Positions 5,718 through 13,499 of a DNA stretch of 22,295 nt are shown here, in pieces. The stretch is from JAJDNW01 sp039714495 (GTDB lineage Bacteria; Desulfobacterota; Desulfobacteria; Desulfobacterales; B30-G6), in the NCBI GenBank assembly GCA_039714495.1, contig JBDLJD010000069.1:1-22295 (forward strand), read 5' to 3'. The translations under genes were made by a program, and so were the position numbers. The stretch's first letter is position 1; the number at the start of each line of letters is the position of its first letter. The notes under the pieces were generated by a model, which ran no database searches, was not told the DNA's origin, and saw only the letters and a program-made list of their open reading frames with translations.

Positions 5718-6860
5718 ATGGCTTTAGATTGGATGCCCAGAGACAATGAGTTGAAGAACCACATGCTGCACACGGATGCGCATTGGGGTACGGATGCGGA
5801 TGCGCCATGCGTGGTGTATGAAAAACGCCCCCTGGTTGACCCTCAGGGTAAGGAAGTGGACGGGTTGTTTGTGGCCTGGATCCGTCTCAACAACCCCAAA
5901 CAGTACAATTCCTACACAACAGAAATGGTAAAAGGGGTTATTGCCGGTTTTGAGAACTCCTCGTTGGATCGCAGTGTGGTGGCTGTTGTCTTTACCTCCA
6001 CCGGACCCTATGCGTTCTGCACCGGCGGAAATACCAAGGAGTACAGCGAATACTACAGCCAGCGGCCCAATGAGTATGGGGAATACATGGAACTGTTCAA
6101 CCACATGGTGGACGCTATTTTGGCCTGCAAGAAACCGGTGATCTGCCGTGTCAATGGCATGCGGGTGGCCGGCGGCCAGGAAATCGGCATGGCCTGCGAC
6201 TTGACAGTTTCGTCCGACCTGGCCATTTTCGGGCAGGCGGGACCCAAGCACGGATCAGCGCCCGACGGTGGTTCCACGGATTTTCTGCCCTGGATGCTCA
6301 GCAACGAAGACGCCATGTGGAACTGCGTCTCCTGTGAGATGTGGTCGGCCTATAAGATGAAGGTCAAAAACCTGATCAGCAAATGTGTGCCGGTTCTGAA
6401 GATTGACAATGAGTGGGTCCGCAATCCCACAATCGTCACCGACCGGTATGTGGACGACGGCGAGATCGTCTATGGAGAGTTCAAAAAGGGAGATGAACTC
6501 AAGGCGGGCCGTGCCCTGGTCAAGGCGCACCAGGCCAATGCCGATTTCGAGCTGCTTGACAAGGAAGTGGACAAGATCGTTTGGCAATTTGCCAACCTGT
6601 TTCCCGGGTGCCTCATAAAGAGCATCGACGGTATCCGCATGAAAAAGAAATATTTCTGGGATATCTGCAAAAATGCCAACCGGCACTGGCTGGCAGCCAA
6701 CATGGGCGGGGAAGCCTTCCTGGGATTCGGCGCTTTCAACACCAAGAAAATCACCGGCCAGGACACCATCGACTTCATCAAATTCCGTCAGAATGTCGCT
6801 GAATCGAAACTGTGGAGCATGGACATGTTTGCGGAGGTCATGGGGCAGCCCCAAGATTAA
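5718..6860 (+). CDS. bamA: 6-oxocyclohex-1-ene-1-carbonyl-CoA hydrolase (Oah/BamA), ring-opening enzyme
   Basis: A 380-residue crotonase-fold hydrolase. It adds water to the 6-oxo dienoyl-type CoA ester and hydrolytically opens the ring to 3-hydroxypimelyl-CoA; it is the standard marker of anaerobic aromatic degradation. I chose the ATG at 5718 (MALDWMPRDNELKNH) because AAAGGAG lies 9 nt upstream; an earlier start at 5700 would place that site inside the gene. Diagnostic stretches are FCTGGNTKEYSEYY, VAGGQEIGMACDLTVSSDL, GQAGPKHGSAPDGGSTDFLP and CEMWSAYKMKVKNLI. The length and these segments agree with BamA of Geobacter, Syntrophus and Thauera types. It follows had on the same strand after repeat array A. 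Confidence 0.95.
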   Translation: MALDWMPRDNELKNHMLHTDAHWGTDADAPCVVYEKRPLVDPQGKEVDGLFVAWIRLNNPKQYNSYTTEMVKGVIAGFENSSLDRSVVAVVFTSTGPYAFCTGGNTKEYSEYYSQRPNEYGEYMELFNHMVDAILACKKPVICRVNGMRVAGGQEIGMACDLTVSSDLAIFGQAGPKHGSAPDGGSTDFLPWMLSNEDAMWNCVSCEMWSAYKMKVKNLISKCVPVLKIDNEWVRNPTIVTDRYVDDGEIVYGEFKKGDELKAGRALVKAHQANADFELLDKEVDKIVWQFANLFPGCLIKSIDGIRMKKKYFWDICKNANRHWLAANMGGEAFLGFGAFNTKKITGQDTIDFIKFRQNVAESKLWSMDMFAEVMGQPQD

Positions 6861-6951
6861 TGAAATAGTTTAGACACTCCATTGCCTATTAGGGAAGAAA
6901 CAGTGTCGAGCAATCAAAGCCCGGCATAAGCTGTTGGAGGAGAAATCTACC

Positions 6952-7506
6952 GTGAGCTATCCCAAAGAGTGCGTGTTAAATGATTGTGCAGAAGCCGTTA
7001 TCCGGCCGCTGCAGGCGGATGACGCAGACCTACTTTCCCGGTTTTTTGAGGCGATTCCCGAAGATGACCGGTGGTGCATGCGCTATGACACCACGAACCC
7101 GGAGATTATCAAAAGGTGGTTTGAAAATCTTGAGTCGAAAAGCGTGTTCGCCATTGTGGCTCTGTGCAACGATGCCATAGTGGGGCACGGCAGTCTGCAC
7201 ACGCGAGGGTTCGGCGCAACCAAGCACGTGGGACGCTTCCGTATCATCGTCCTGCCCGAATTCAGGAACAAACGCCTGGGGACCTGGATCCTGCTGGACC
7301 TGATCCAGGCAGCCATGGACAAGGGGCTGGAAGCCTTGAGGGCCGACCTTATCGTGGGCATGGAGGATGGCGCCATTGAAGCGGTGCGGAAGTTTGATTT
7401 TTTCAAAAGGGCCGTACTCAAGGACTATGCCGTTGATTCCCAGGGTGAGCGCCGAGACATGGTTGTCATGGTCAAACGGCTGCATAAGGGGTGGAGTGAT
7501 TTCTAA
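6952..7506 (+). CDS. GNAT-family N-acetyltransferase
   Basis: A 184-residue GNAT protein. I start it at GTG 6952 (MSYPKECVLNDC) because GGAGGAG at 6936-6942 sits 9 nt upstream; an in-frame TTG at 6934 overlaps that site. The N-terminal strand AVIRPLQADDADLLSRFF, a glycine-containing acceptor strand (IVGHGSLH), and the acetyl-CoA loop LPEFRNKRLGTWILLDLI (R-x2-x-L-G-T) follow GNAT order. It lies 91 bp after oah on the same strand. Related GNAT domains act on proteins, and the AcuA-like gene next door suggests acylation of a CoA ligase, but the substrate here is unknown; small-molecule acetylation is equally possible from sequence alone. Confidence 0.8.
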   Translation: MSYPKECVLNDCAEAVIRPLQADDADLLSRFFEAIPEDDRWCMRYDTTNPEIIKRWFENLESKSVFAIVALCNDAIVGHGSLHTRGFGATKHVGRFRIIVLPEFRNKRLGTWILLDLIQAAMDKGLEALRADLIVGMEDGAIEAVRKFDFFKRAVLKDYAVDSQGERRDMVVMVKRLHKGWSDF

Positions 7507-7582
7507 CGCTGGATTTAACTTCTAACCCATTTTCGGAAGATAACACTGTCATTTATTTGGTTTTATCTTTCGCATTAGGTTT

Positions 7583-7720
7583 CAAGGGGCCGAGGGGTCA
7601 AGGCGCCAAGTGAGAAATTAGATCATAGCTCGTAGCTGATAGCAGGCTATGAGCTCCGAGCTAACAGCTATGACCTGCCCCTCGGACCCCTGGACCCCTT
7701 GGAACCTTGAAACCTGTTTA
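7583..7720. repeat. Octamer-armed heptamer array B (inverted relative of array A)
   Basis: Left octamers CAAGGGGC (7583), CGAGGGGT (7591), CAAGGCGC (7599), CAAGTGAG (7607) lead into eight heptamers at 7617-7672, then octamers run from ACCTGCCC (7673) through CCTTGGAA (7697) and CCTTGAAA (7705) to CCTGTTTA (7713-7720). The reverse complement of array A matches the heptamer core unit for unit except for one base in units 1 and 6, and units 2 and 3 (CGTAGCT, CATAGCT) appear in swapped order. The array ends 7 nt before the acuA-like start codon. Confidence 0.75.
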
Positions 7721-7727
7721 TTAAAAT

Positions 7728-8357
7728 ATGTCCTTTCGCGATGAGACCATATTGAAGACCGCACCGGAGAATATCCGGCTGCGGTCTTTTTGCAGCCCTG
7801 GCGAGATCCGGCAATACGCCTTTGACAAAGAGTTCGGGATGCATGCCCAGTACCGGTCCCTTTACACGAAAAAAGAGAGCCTCGAAAAGGACGCCAATCG
7901 CGAAGGCGTCAACGTCGTCCTGGCTGTGGACACCAGGGAGACTATCGTGGGTTTCGGTGTTCTTGATTTCCCGGAAGAAGGCGAACGGTGGCTGGACATG
8001 GGACCGGGACTCATGATGGAGCTAAAGGTGATCGAGGTATGCCGCAGCTGGCGTTCGTCACACCTTGCAACGGAAATTGTGAAATTGCTGGTGGTCGGCG
8101 ATGAAGTCAACGACATGATCCTATATCTGGTGGGCTACTCCTGGACGTGGGACCTGGACGGCAGCGGCAAAACAGCCCAAGCTTACCGGAAAATGCTGAT
8201 CAACCTGTTCGAGCCCCACGGTTTCGAGGAACTTCAAACCAATGAACCCAACATCTGTCTGAAGCCGGAGAATATTTTCATGGCCAGAATTGGCGAGCGC
8301 ATATCAGACGATCTACGAACCCAGTTCAAATGGCTGCGTTTTGGCGTGACGCCTTAG
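7728..8357 (+). CDS. acuA: AcuA-like GNAT protein acetyltransferase
   Basis: A 209-residue protein with the length and landmarks of Bacillus AcuA, the enzyme that acetylates and switches off acetyl-CoA synthetase. Landmarks include GFGVLDFPEEGERW (compare GYVTYLYPDPLERW in AcuA), an IEV strand leading into the acetyl-CoA loop (WRSSHLATEIV), YSWTWDLDG (compare YYWHWDLKG), and the C-terminal FMARIGERISDD..QFKWLRF (compare CLMARIGKNVS..QFDRLRF). These comparisons are from memory of the B. subtilis protein. In this context it may control a benzoate- or acetate-activating CoA ligase; that is inference. No Shine-Dalgarno precedes the ATG, which stands directly after repeat array B. Its last 4 nt overlap the convergent zinc-ribbon gene. 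Confidence 0.85.
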   Translation: MSFRDETILKTAPENIRLRSFCSPGEIRQYAFDKEFGMHAQYRSLYTKKESLEKDANREGVNVVLAVDTRETIVGFGVLDFPEEGERWLDMGPGLMMELKVIEVCRSWRSSHLATEIVKLLVVGDEVNDMILYLVGYSWTWDLDGSGKTAQAYRKMLINLFEPHGFEELQTNEPNICLKPENIFMARIGERISDDLRTQFKWLRFGVTP

Positions 8358-8584
8358 GCATCGACAATGATCCCGCAATCCTCACAACGGTAGCGCACGA
8401 TGGTTGCCGGTTCGTCTTCAACCGGTTCAAAATCTGACCGCTTCTCTCCATACACCTCGTAGCATTCAGGGCAATGATTGTCACCCAACTCCTCCGGATC
8501 GATGGTCAGGTGGCAGTGGCGGCATCTTATCCGCCGGCTGGCGGCCGGGAGAAGCACGAGATTGCGATGTTGGCAGACGGTCAT
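8354..8584 (-). CDS. Small zinc-ribbon protein of unknown function
   Basis: A 76-residue protein if read from the ATG at 8584 (MTVCQHRNLVLLP). It has three CxxC pairs: C21/C24, C38/C41 and C67/C70, plus C4, which suggests one or two zinc knuckles. Between them is an acidic segment (EPVEDEPA). The frame stays open upstream to 8686, but that extension looks non-coding (WLLVIHVWFEWKW). The stop codon overlaps the acuA-like stop by convergence. No specific family is recognised; such short CxxC proteins often act as adaptors or nucleic-acid binders, but nothing here shows which. Confidence 0.6.
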   Translation of the reverse strand: MTVCQHRNLVLLPAASRRIRCRHCHLTIDPEELGDNHCPECYEVYGEKRSDFEPVEDEPATIVRYRCEDCGIIVDA

Positions 8585-8893
8585 GGGATTGCCTGTTGTG
8601 TTCACAAACGTTAGGGATATTGAAATAGGCCACTTCCATTCAAACCAGACATGGATGACAAGCAGCCATACAACAAAACGTGCCATCGGTAAAGGATGAT
8701 CCGATAGAGCGATTGCCTGTAGCGGATGACATTGGGTTCAATTCTCGATAAACATGAAATCGTGAAGTCGAGAATCGACAAGGCTGCCGTGCGGGGCACT
8801 CTGGAGTGATTGGCCCAGCCTGGATCGAAAAATGGCCGGCTGAAGCCTTTTCACTGTTGGCGAGATCAAGCAACGCTTTTGGTTCTTATGGGT
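8585..8893. other. Spacer without recognised gene
   Basis: This 309-bp stretch holds no convincing gene on either strand. The clearest structure is an inverted repeat ATTCTCGA (8741-8748) and TCGAGAAT (8768-8775), separated by 19 bp. I see no tRNA, terminator or repeat words of the type found in other spacers. Confidence 0.5.
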
Positions 8894-9793
8894 TTATGTC
8901 AAGTTTGCCTTCACGCGATCCCTTAAGGCATTGCTGTTGTCATCCACGGCAACAACATCGATATCGCTGACTGCGCCCACCCCGATACCCAGTTCCACGG
9001 CCCGGGCAATCTGTTCGTGCTGGAATATGGGCGTGCTCATGATGGCTTCATTGGCACCCATGGTTCTGAGGGCGGCGATTCCCACAGCATCGATGGCGAT
9101 TCTATCTGTCGCGGCCAGCAGGATATCGCCTTTAACCCGTTTGCCGGTGGCCGGTCCGCCATCCACAAAGGCATTGACGCCGTCCATAAATACCAGATGG
9201 GGTTTAAAGGGGGCGTTGATCTCGGCAATCAATTTTTGCTGGTGGGGGGAATGGTGGAGCTCGGACATGTAATCAAACCCGTTGCGTGTGGTGGGAACGA
9301 CCCCTACGTGGAGTTTCAACGAGTGGGTGAAAACGCCGCCGAACTGGTGGGTTTTCAGACAGCCCGTGGAAACCAGGCATTCCGCCTCCAGGATAGGCCG
9401 GGCAACCCGGAATCCATCCCGCCAGTGTGAGTTCTCTACATCCACCTTTACCCAGTCTTTTGGTTTGAGTTCATCGAAATCGATAATTTTCACATCCAGG
9501 TCTTTCATCAGCGGAAGGATGCCTTTCTGCTCCATGACCTGCCTGGTGGGTGGAAAACTGCGTTCACCAAGGCTGACGGCGGATGCTCCCATGGCCCATA
9601 TTTTCTTTACCAGTGCTATGAGCGTGTCATTGTGGGTAGAACCGGGGGCAGGATCCGCGGTATTGAAATTGGGCTTCAGGAGTACGTGTTTGTTATCAAC
9701 CGGGTTCACCCCCAGGCCATCGATGGCTGGGCCGACACCGTTACTGCGGTCCCCGGTGTGCATTAACGTGACGATTGTTTTTGATTCGGGCAT
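8894..9793 (-). CDS. DUF362 domain protein
   Basis: A 299-residue DUF362 protein. I chose the ATG at 9793 (MPESKTIVTLMHTGD) because GGAGGGGG lies 3-4 nt upstream; the frame stays open to 9859 but the extra 22 residues look non-coding. Typical features are HVLLKPNFN (about 37-45), a GSTHNDTL segment, GERSFPPTRQV, CLVSTGCLKTHQFGGVFTHSLKLHVG, and FMDGVNAFVDGGP. The family includes versions with a C-terminal ferredoxin domain; this one has none, as it ends with DIDVAVDDN-like residues and no cysteine cluster. Function is unknown for the family. It is transcribed away from the ABC-menA operon. Confidence 0.85.
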   Translation of the reverse strand: MPESKTIVTLMHTGDRSNGVGPAIDGLGVNPVDNKHVLLKPNFNTADPAPGSTHNDTLIALVKKIWAMGASAVSLGERSFPPTRQVMEQKGILPLMKDLDVKIIDFDELKPKDWVKVDVENSHWRDGFRVARPILEAECLVSTGCLKTHQFGGVFTHSLKLHVGVVPTTRNGFDYMSELHHSPHQQKLIAEINAPFKPHLVFMDGVNAFVDGGPATGKRVKGDILLAATDRIAIDAVGIAALRTMGANEAIMSTPIFQHEQIARAVELGIGVGAVSDIDVVAVDDNSNALRDRVKANLT

Positions 9794-9956
9794 GGTCCCC
9801 CCTCCAAAGTATTCGGAACAGACAGACTGCCCCTTATTTTCGGGAATGGTTGTGGACATAAACAGGTATTCATGCTTTTAGACATTAAATGCGTTAATAA
9901 GTATAGCGTTTGACATAAAAAATGAATTCATATCGGAACAGAATTATGACAACCGG

Positions 9957-9962
9957 TATAAT
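9957..9962 (+). promoter_or_regulatory. Possible -10 box of the ABC importer-menA operon
   Basis: TATAAT at 9957-9962 lies about 64 bp upstream of the binding-protein start. No good -35 box stands 16-18 bp before it. A TTGACA (9910-9915) and the palindrome ATGAATTCAT (9922-9931) lie further upstream and may belong to the control region. Confidence 0.35.
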
Positions 9963-10025
9963 TGTTAACAAAAATTGCTGGTGTTGCCAAGCTTGACGAC
10001 GATAAGGATAAAGAGAGGCAGTTTC

Positions 10026-10997
10026 ATGGATAAGGTATATCGTACAAAAAGGTTGATGGGAATATTGGTGATGGCCCTCTTGAGCGCGATTGTGCTGGGA
10101 AGGCCTGGATTTGCCGGGCAAGAGCCAAAAGGGGCCACATTGAAGGTGGCGCTATTGCCCATCATCGACGCGCTCCCTTATTATGTGGCGGAAAAGAATG
10201 GCTATTTTGACGAAGAAGGGATCGCCGTGACAATGGTCCCGGTTGCCAGTGCCCTCGATCGAGACCAACTCATGCAATCCGGGGCAGTGGACGGCATGCT
10301 GAACGAGATGGCATCAGCGGCCATGTTCAACCGTCAATCAATAAAGGTGCAGGTGGTGGCCAGCTGCCGCGCTTCGCAGAAAGGATATCCTCTTTTCAGA
10401 ATTCTGGCGGCCCCGGATTCCGGAATAGGGGATGCGGCCGAACTTGCAGGAATACCCATCGGCATATCTAAAAACACCATTATCGAATATGTCACCGATC
10501 GTTTGCTTTCCCGGCAGGGATTAATGGAACGGCAGCTGACCAAGCGTTCGGTGCCAGCCATACCTGAACGCTATCATTTGCTCATGAACGGCCAAATTAA
10601 AGCTGCCACACTTCCAGACCCCCTGGCCGCGAGTGCCATGGCGTCCGGTGCTCATCTGGTGGTGGACGATTCTTCTTACCCCTTGATCAGTGTAAGTGTT
10701 CTGAGTTTCAGTACGGCCGCCGTCACCGAAAAGAAGGGCATGCTGCGCGGCTTTTTAAATGCCTGGAACCGGGGCGCTGCTGAAGTAAATGCAGCACCGG
10801 ATGCTGTTAGGAGTGTTTTGCTGGAGAAAATAAGGGTCCCTAAGAATGTTCAGGACAGTTATGCCATCCCGCCATTTCAGGTCAGACAAGTTCCGGCCAA
10901 GGAGCAGTGGGACGATGTCATGTCCTGGATGACAGAAAAGGGGCTGTTGGACGCACCGCTCGAATACCATGATTCCATTACCCCTGATTTTCAATAG
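10026..10997 (+). CDS. ABC importer substrate-binding protein, NitT/TauT (NMT1/ThiY-like) type
   Basis: A 323-residue exported binding protein. The ATG at 10026 (MDKVYRTKRLMG) has AGAGAGG upstream; an earlier in-frame ATG at 9975 would bury the signal peptide. Residues 1-30 form a Sec signal peptide: basic KVYRTKR, hydrophobic GILVMALLSAIVLG, cleavage probably after GFA. The mature part begins with the family-typical LKVALLPIIDALPYYVAEKNGYFDEEGI. Homologues bind sulfonates, nitrate, pyrimidine precursors or other small organic ligands. The ligand here is not evident. It heads an operon with ATPase, permease, menA and an MFS gene, which makes a quinone-related ligand worth considering. Confidence 0.88.
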   Translation: MDKVYRTKRLMGILVMALLSAIVLGRPGFAGQEPKGATLKVALLPIIDALPYYVAEKNGYFDEEGIAVTMVPVASALDRDQLMQSGAVDGMLNEMASAAMFNRQSIKVQVVASCRASQKGYPLFRILAAPDSGIGDAAELAGIPIGISKNTIIEYVTDRLLSRQGLMERQLTKRSVPAIPERYHLLMNGQIKAATLPDPLAASAMASGAHLVVDDSSYPLISVSVLSFSTAAVTEKKGMLRGFLNAWNRGAAEVNAAPDAVRSVLLEKIRVPKNVQDSYAIPPFQVRQVPAKEQWDDVMSWMTEKGLLDAPLEYHDSITPDFQ

Positions 10998-11009
10998 GAT
11001 TTGTGCTGA

Positions 11010-11789
11010 ATGATCAAGGTCGCCAACGTGTCGTTTGCTTATCCTGCCCAACCGGACCTTTTTTCCAGTTTCAGCCTGGAGATTCCCAGGGGGACCTCTC
11101 TGGCGATCATCGGCCCTTCGGGCTGCGGAAAATCGACCCTGCTTTACCTTATCGGGGGTCTTATCAAGGCGGCGAGCGGGAAAATCACCATCGATGGCGT
11201 CCCGTTGCAGCGCCCGCGCCCGCGAACGGGCCTCGTGCTGCAGGACCACGGTCTGCTGCCCTGGGCGACGGTCTGGGACAATGCTATTTTAGGGCTGAAA
11301 ATCAGGCGGTTTTACGGTCCAGACGGTAAACATGCGCCGCCGGCACCCACAGATAGCGCCGATGTTGAAAATGACGCTGTCGAATACTGGCTGAAGCGTC
11401 TGGAAATAGATGACCAGCGGGATAAATACCCTGCCCAGTTATCCCGGGGCCAGCGGCAGCGTACGGCCATTGCCCGCACCCTGGTCCTGTCGCCGGATCT
11501 GCTTTTGATGGATGAGCCATTTTCAGCACTGGACGCCGCTATCCGTCGCGAACTGCAGGAAACCATGATCGACCTGCAGGGAGAGAGGGGCATGACAAGC
11601 GTCATGGTAACCCATGACATCGAAGAGGCGCTGTTTATCGGCTCCCAGATTCTGGTTATGAAAACCGCGGCCGGTGGAGATGCGCAGATGATAGACAATG
11701 CGTTTGCCGGCAGCGCCGGAGACAACAGCTTAGGGGAGTACAAACATCTACGCGAGCAATTGAGGCATATGCTGGAGAGGTCTACATGA
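11010..11789 (+). CDS. ABC importer ATPase, NitT/TauT type
   Basis: A 259-residue ATP-binding subunit. Walker A is GPSGCGKST (35-43), the signature is LSRGQ (144-148, with R instead of the usual G), Walker B is LLLMDEP, and the H-loop is VTHDIEEAL. Between Walker A and the signature a longer-than-usual insert (GPDGKHAPPAPTDSADVE) is present. It powers uptake with the binding protein 12 bp upstream and the permease, whose ATG overlaps its stop by 4 nt (11786-11789). Confidence 0.93.
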   Translation: MIKVANVSFAYPAQPDLFSSFSLEIPRGTSLAIIGPSGCGKSTLLYLIGGLIKAASGKITIDGVPLQRPRPRTGLVLQDHGLLPWATVWDNAILGLKIRRFYGPDGKHAPPAPTDSADVENDAVEYWLKRLEIDDQRDKYPAQLSRGQRQRTAIARTLVLSPDLLLMDEPFSALDAAIRRELQETMIDLQGERGMTSVMVTHDIEEALFIGSQILVMKTAAGGDAQMIDNAFAGSAGDNSLGEYKHLREQLRHMLERST

Positions 11790-12547
11790 AGCGGGGCTTG
11801 AACCTGACTTCCGGTACTCTCGGCATGGCCATGTTGTTGGTCGGGTGGCAGGTGCTGGCCTGGGTCGTACGGCGGCCCATCCTGCCGTCGCCTGTTGAGG
11901 TGTTTCCGGTGTTCGTGAAACTGTTGCCCGGAGAACTCGGCCTGCATTTTGCGGCCAGTGCCGGCCGTGTGCTTGTATCCATCCTGCTGGCGGTTGCAAC
12001 GGCCGCCCCCCTAGGGTTGGTCCTGGGGCAGAGCAGGCGTCTGGACCGTGTGTTCGATCCTTTGATTGCCGTGACCTACCCGATTCCCAAAATCATATTT
12101 CTGCCCGTCATCTACGTACTGATGGGCATTACCGACCTGTCAAAAATATTTCTCATCACCTTGATTATCTTTTTCCAGATCCTGGTGGTTGTCCGGGATG
12201 AAGCGGCCAAACTGCATTCCGAACTGATCCTTTCCGTGCGTTCGCTGGGTGCTGGAAGACGGGCGCTTTTCCGCTTTGTTTACCTGCCGGCCTCTATACC
12301 TTCGGTCCTGACGGCGCTGCGCGTGTCCACCGGAACAGCGGTCGCCGTACTGTTTATTGCCGAACAGTCGCTGACAGTTTACGGCCTGGGGTATTACATC
12401 GTCATCGAAACCTACCAGGTGCTGCGCTATCCGGAAATGTATGCCGGCATCATGGCCATGAGCCTGTTGGGATTGATTCTTTATGTAACCATTTCGCATC
12501 TGGAAAGAAAGACCAGTCCGCACCGTACAGAGATGGCAGATCAATGA
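11786..12547 (+). CDS. ABC importer permease, NitT/TauT (SsuC/TauC-like) type
   Basis: A 253-residue inner-membrane permease with about six hydrophobic segments. The cytoplasmic EAA-type loop, which contacts the ATPase, is visible as VRSLGAGRRALFRFVYLPASIPSVL. PLGLVLGQSRRLDRVFDPLI and YPIPKIIFLPVI are common in SsuC/TauC relatives. Start and stop both lie in ATGA overlaps, with the ATPase upstream and menA downstream, so translational coupling is likely. Confidence 0.92.
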   Translation: MKRGLNLTSGTLGMAMLLVGWQVLAWVVRRPILPSPVEVFPVFVKLLPGELGLHFAASAGRVLVSILLAVATAAPLGLVLGQSRRLDRVFDPLIAVTYPIPKIIFLPVIYVLMGITDLSKIFLITLIIFFQILVVVRDEAAKLHSELILSVRSLGAGRRALFRFVYLPASIPSVLTALRVSTGTAVAVLFIAEQSLTVYGLGYYIVIETYQVLRYPEMYAGIMAMSLLGLILYVTISHLERKTSPHRTEMADQ

Positions 12548-13437
12548 CGAAAAAGGGCCAGCCATTTTCAATTGGTGCCTGGCTTCTGGCCACACGTCCC
12601 AAAACTCTGCCGGCGGCCCTGGCGCCGGTTATGGTGGGAACCGCTTTGGCCGCAGCTGATGGAAGGTTCGCCCTTTTGCCGGCGGTTGCCGCTCTTTTCG
12701 GCGCTCTGCTGCTGCAGATCGGGGTCAATCTGGCCAACGACTATTTCGACTATGTAAAAGGTATCGACACGGAGGAACGCCTGGGACCGATGCGTGTGAC
12801 CCAGAGTGGTCTGATGTCGCCAACAACCGTCAGGAAGGGCATGCTCCTGACCTTTGCCCTGGCAATGCTCGTGGGCGTCTATCTTGTTTATGTGGCCGGC
12901 TGGCCGCTGCTGGTTGTCGGGATAGCAGCCATCGCCTCTGCCCTGGCCTATAGCGGCGGGCGTTTTCCCCTGGCATCCGCCGGACTGGGGGACCTGTTCG
13001 TCTTTTTGTTTTTTGGCCTCGTGGCGGTGAGCGGAACCTACTATGTGCAAGCCCTGGCAATGCGCGGAATGGTCGTGGCTGCCTCCGTTCCGGTGGGATT
13101 TCTGATCACGGCCATTATCGTGGTCAACAATTTGCGGGACATCGATACGGACAGGGCAGCAGGAAAATTTACCATGGCCGTACGGCTGGGTAGAAAATGG
13201 ACGTGCCGCGAGTATGCGATGCTGATGGTGGGGGCCTATCTTTTCCCGCTGTATTATGGTTTGAGCGAAGGGGGATCGCGGTGGGTTCTGTTGCCCCTTT
13301 TGAGCCTGCCGGCTGCCGTCTCCCTGGTGGTAAAGATCTACCGGACATCTGGTCCGGAAATGAATGCATTGCTGGCGCGGACCGCCCTTTTATCACTGGT
13401 ATTCTGTTTTCTATTTGCATTGGGGTTGGTGATGTGA
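12544..13437 (+). CDS. menA: 1,4-dihydroxy-2-naphthoate polyprenyltransferase (MenA), UbiA family
   Basis: A 297-residue integral membrane prenyltransferase. It joins a polyprenyl chain to 1,4-dihydroxy-2-naphthoate in menaquinone synthesis. The first Asp-rich motif is NLANDYFDYVKGID (63-75), and the second is NNLRDIDTDRAAGK (D199, D201, D203). The N-terminal WLLATRPKTLPAALAPVMVG is typical for MenA rather than for UbiA acting on 4-hydroxybenzoate. About eight or nine hydrophobic helices fit the fold. Its ATG overlaps the permease stop (12544-12547). Placing it at the end of an importer operon is unusual for a biosynthetic gene and suggests that the transporter and the quinone pathway are expressed together. 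Confidence 0.9.
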   Translation: MTKKGQPFSIGAWLLATRPKTLPAALAPVMVGTALAAADGRFALLPAVAALFGALLLQIGVNLANDYFDYVKGIDTEERLGPMRVTQSGLMSPTTVRKGMLLTFALAMLVGVYLVYVAGWPLLVVGIAAIASALAYSGGRFPLASAGLGDLFVFLFFGLVAVSGTYYVQALAMRGMVVAASVPVGFLITAIIVVNNLRDIDTDRAAGKFTMAVRLGRKWTCREYAMLMVGAYLFPLYYGLSEGGSRWVLLPLLSLPAAVSLVVKIYRTSGPEMNALLARTALLSLVFCFLFALGLVM

Positions 13438-13499
13438 TTTTTATCTGAACCTTGCATGCTTGAGATGTGCGCAGAGACCGGAGGACGAAATACGCAAAC

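Noticed and set aside
6255..6854. 199-codon open frame antisense to oah
   Set aside because: The oah assignment on the + strand is certain, and the antisense frame shows no family features; long antisense frames are common at this base composition.
8726..8809. 27-codon frame with coding-like composition (MTLGSILDKHEIVKSRIDKA and onward)
   Set aside because: Too short, no ribosome-binding site, and no neighbour support; it overlaps the 8741-8775 inverted repeat, which could explain its composition.
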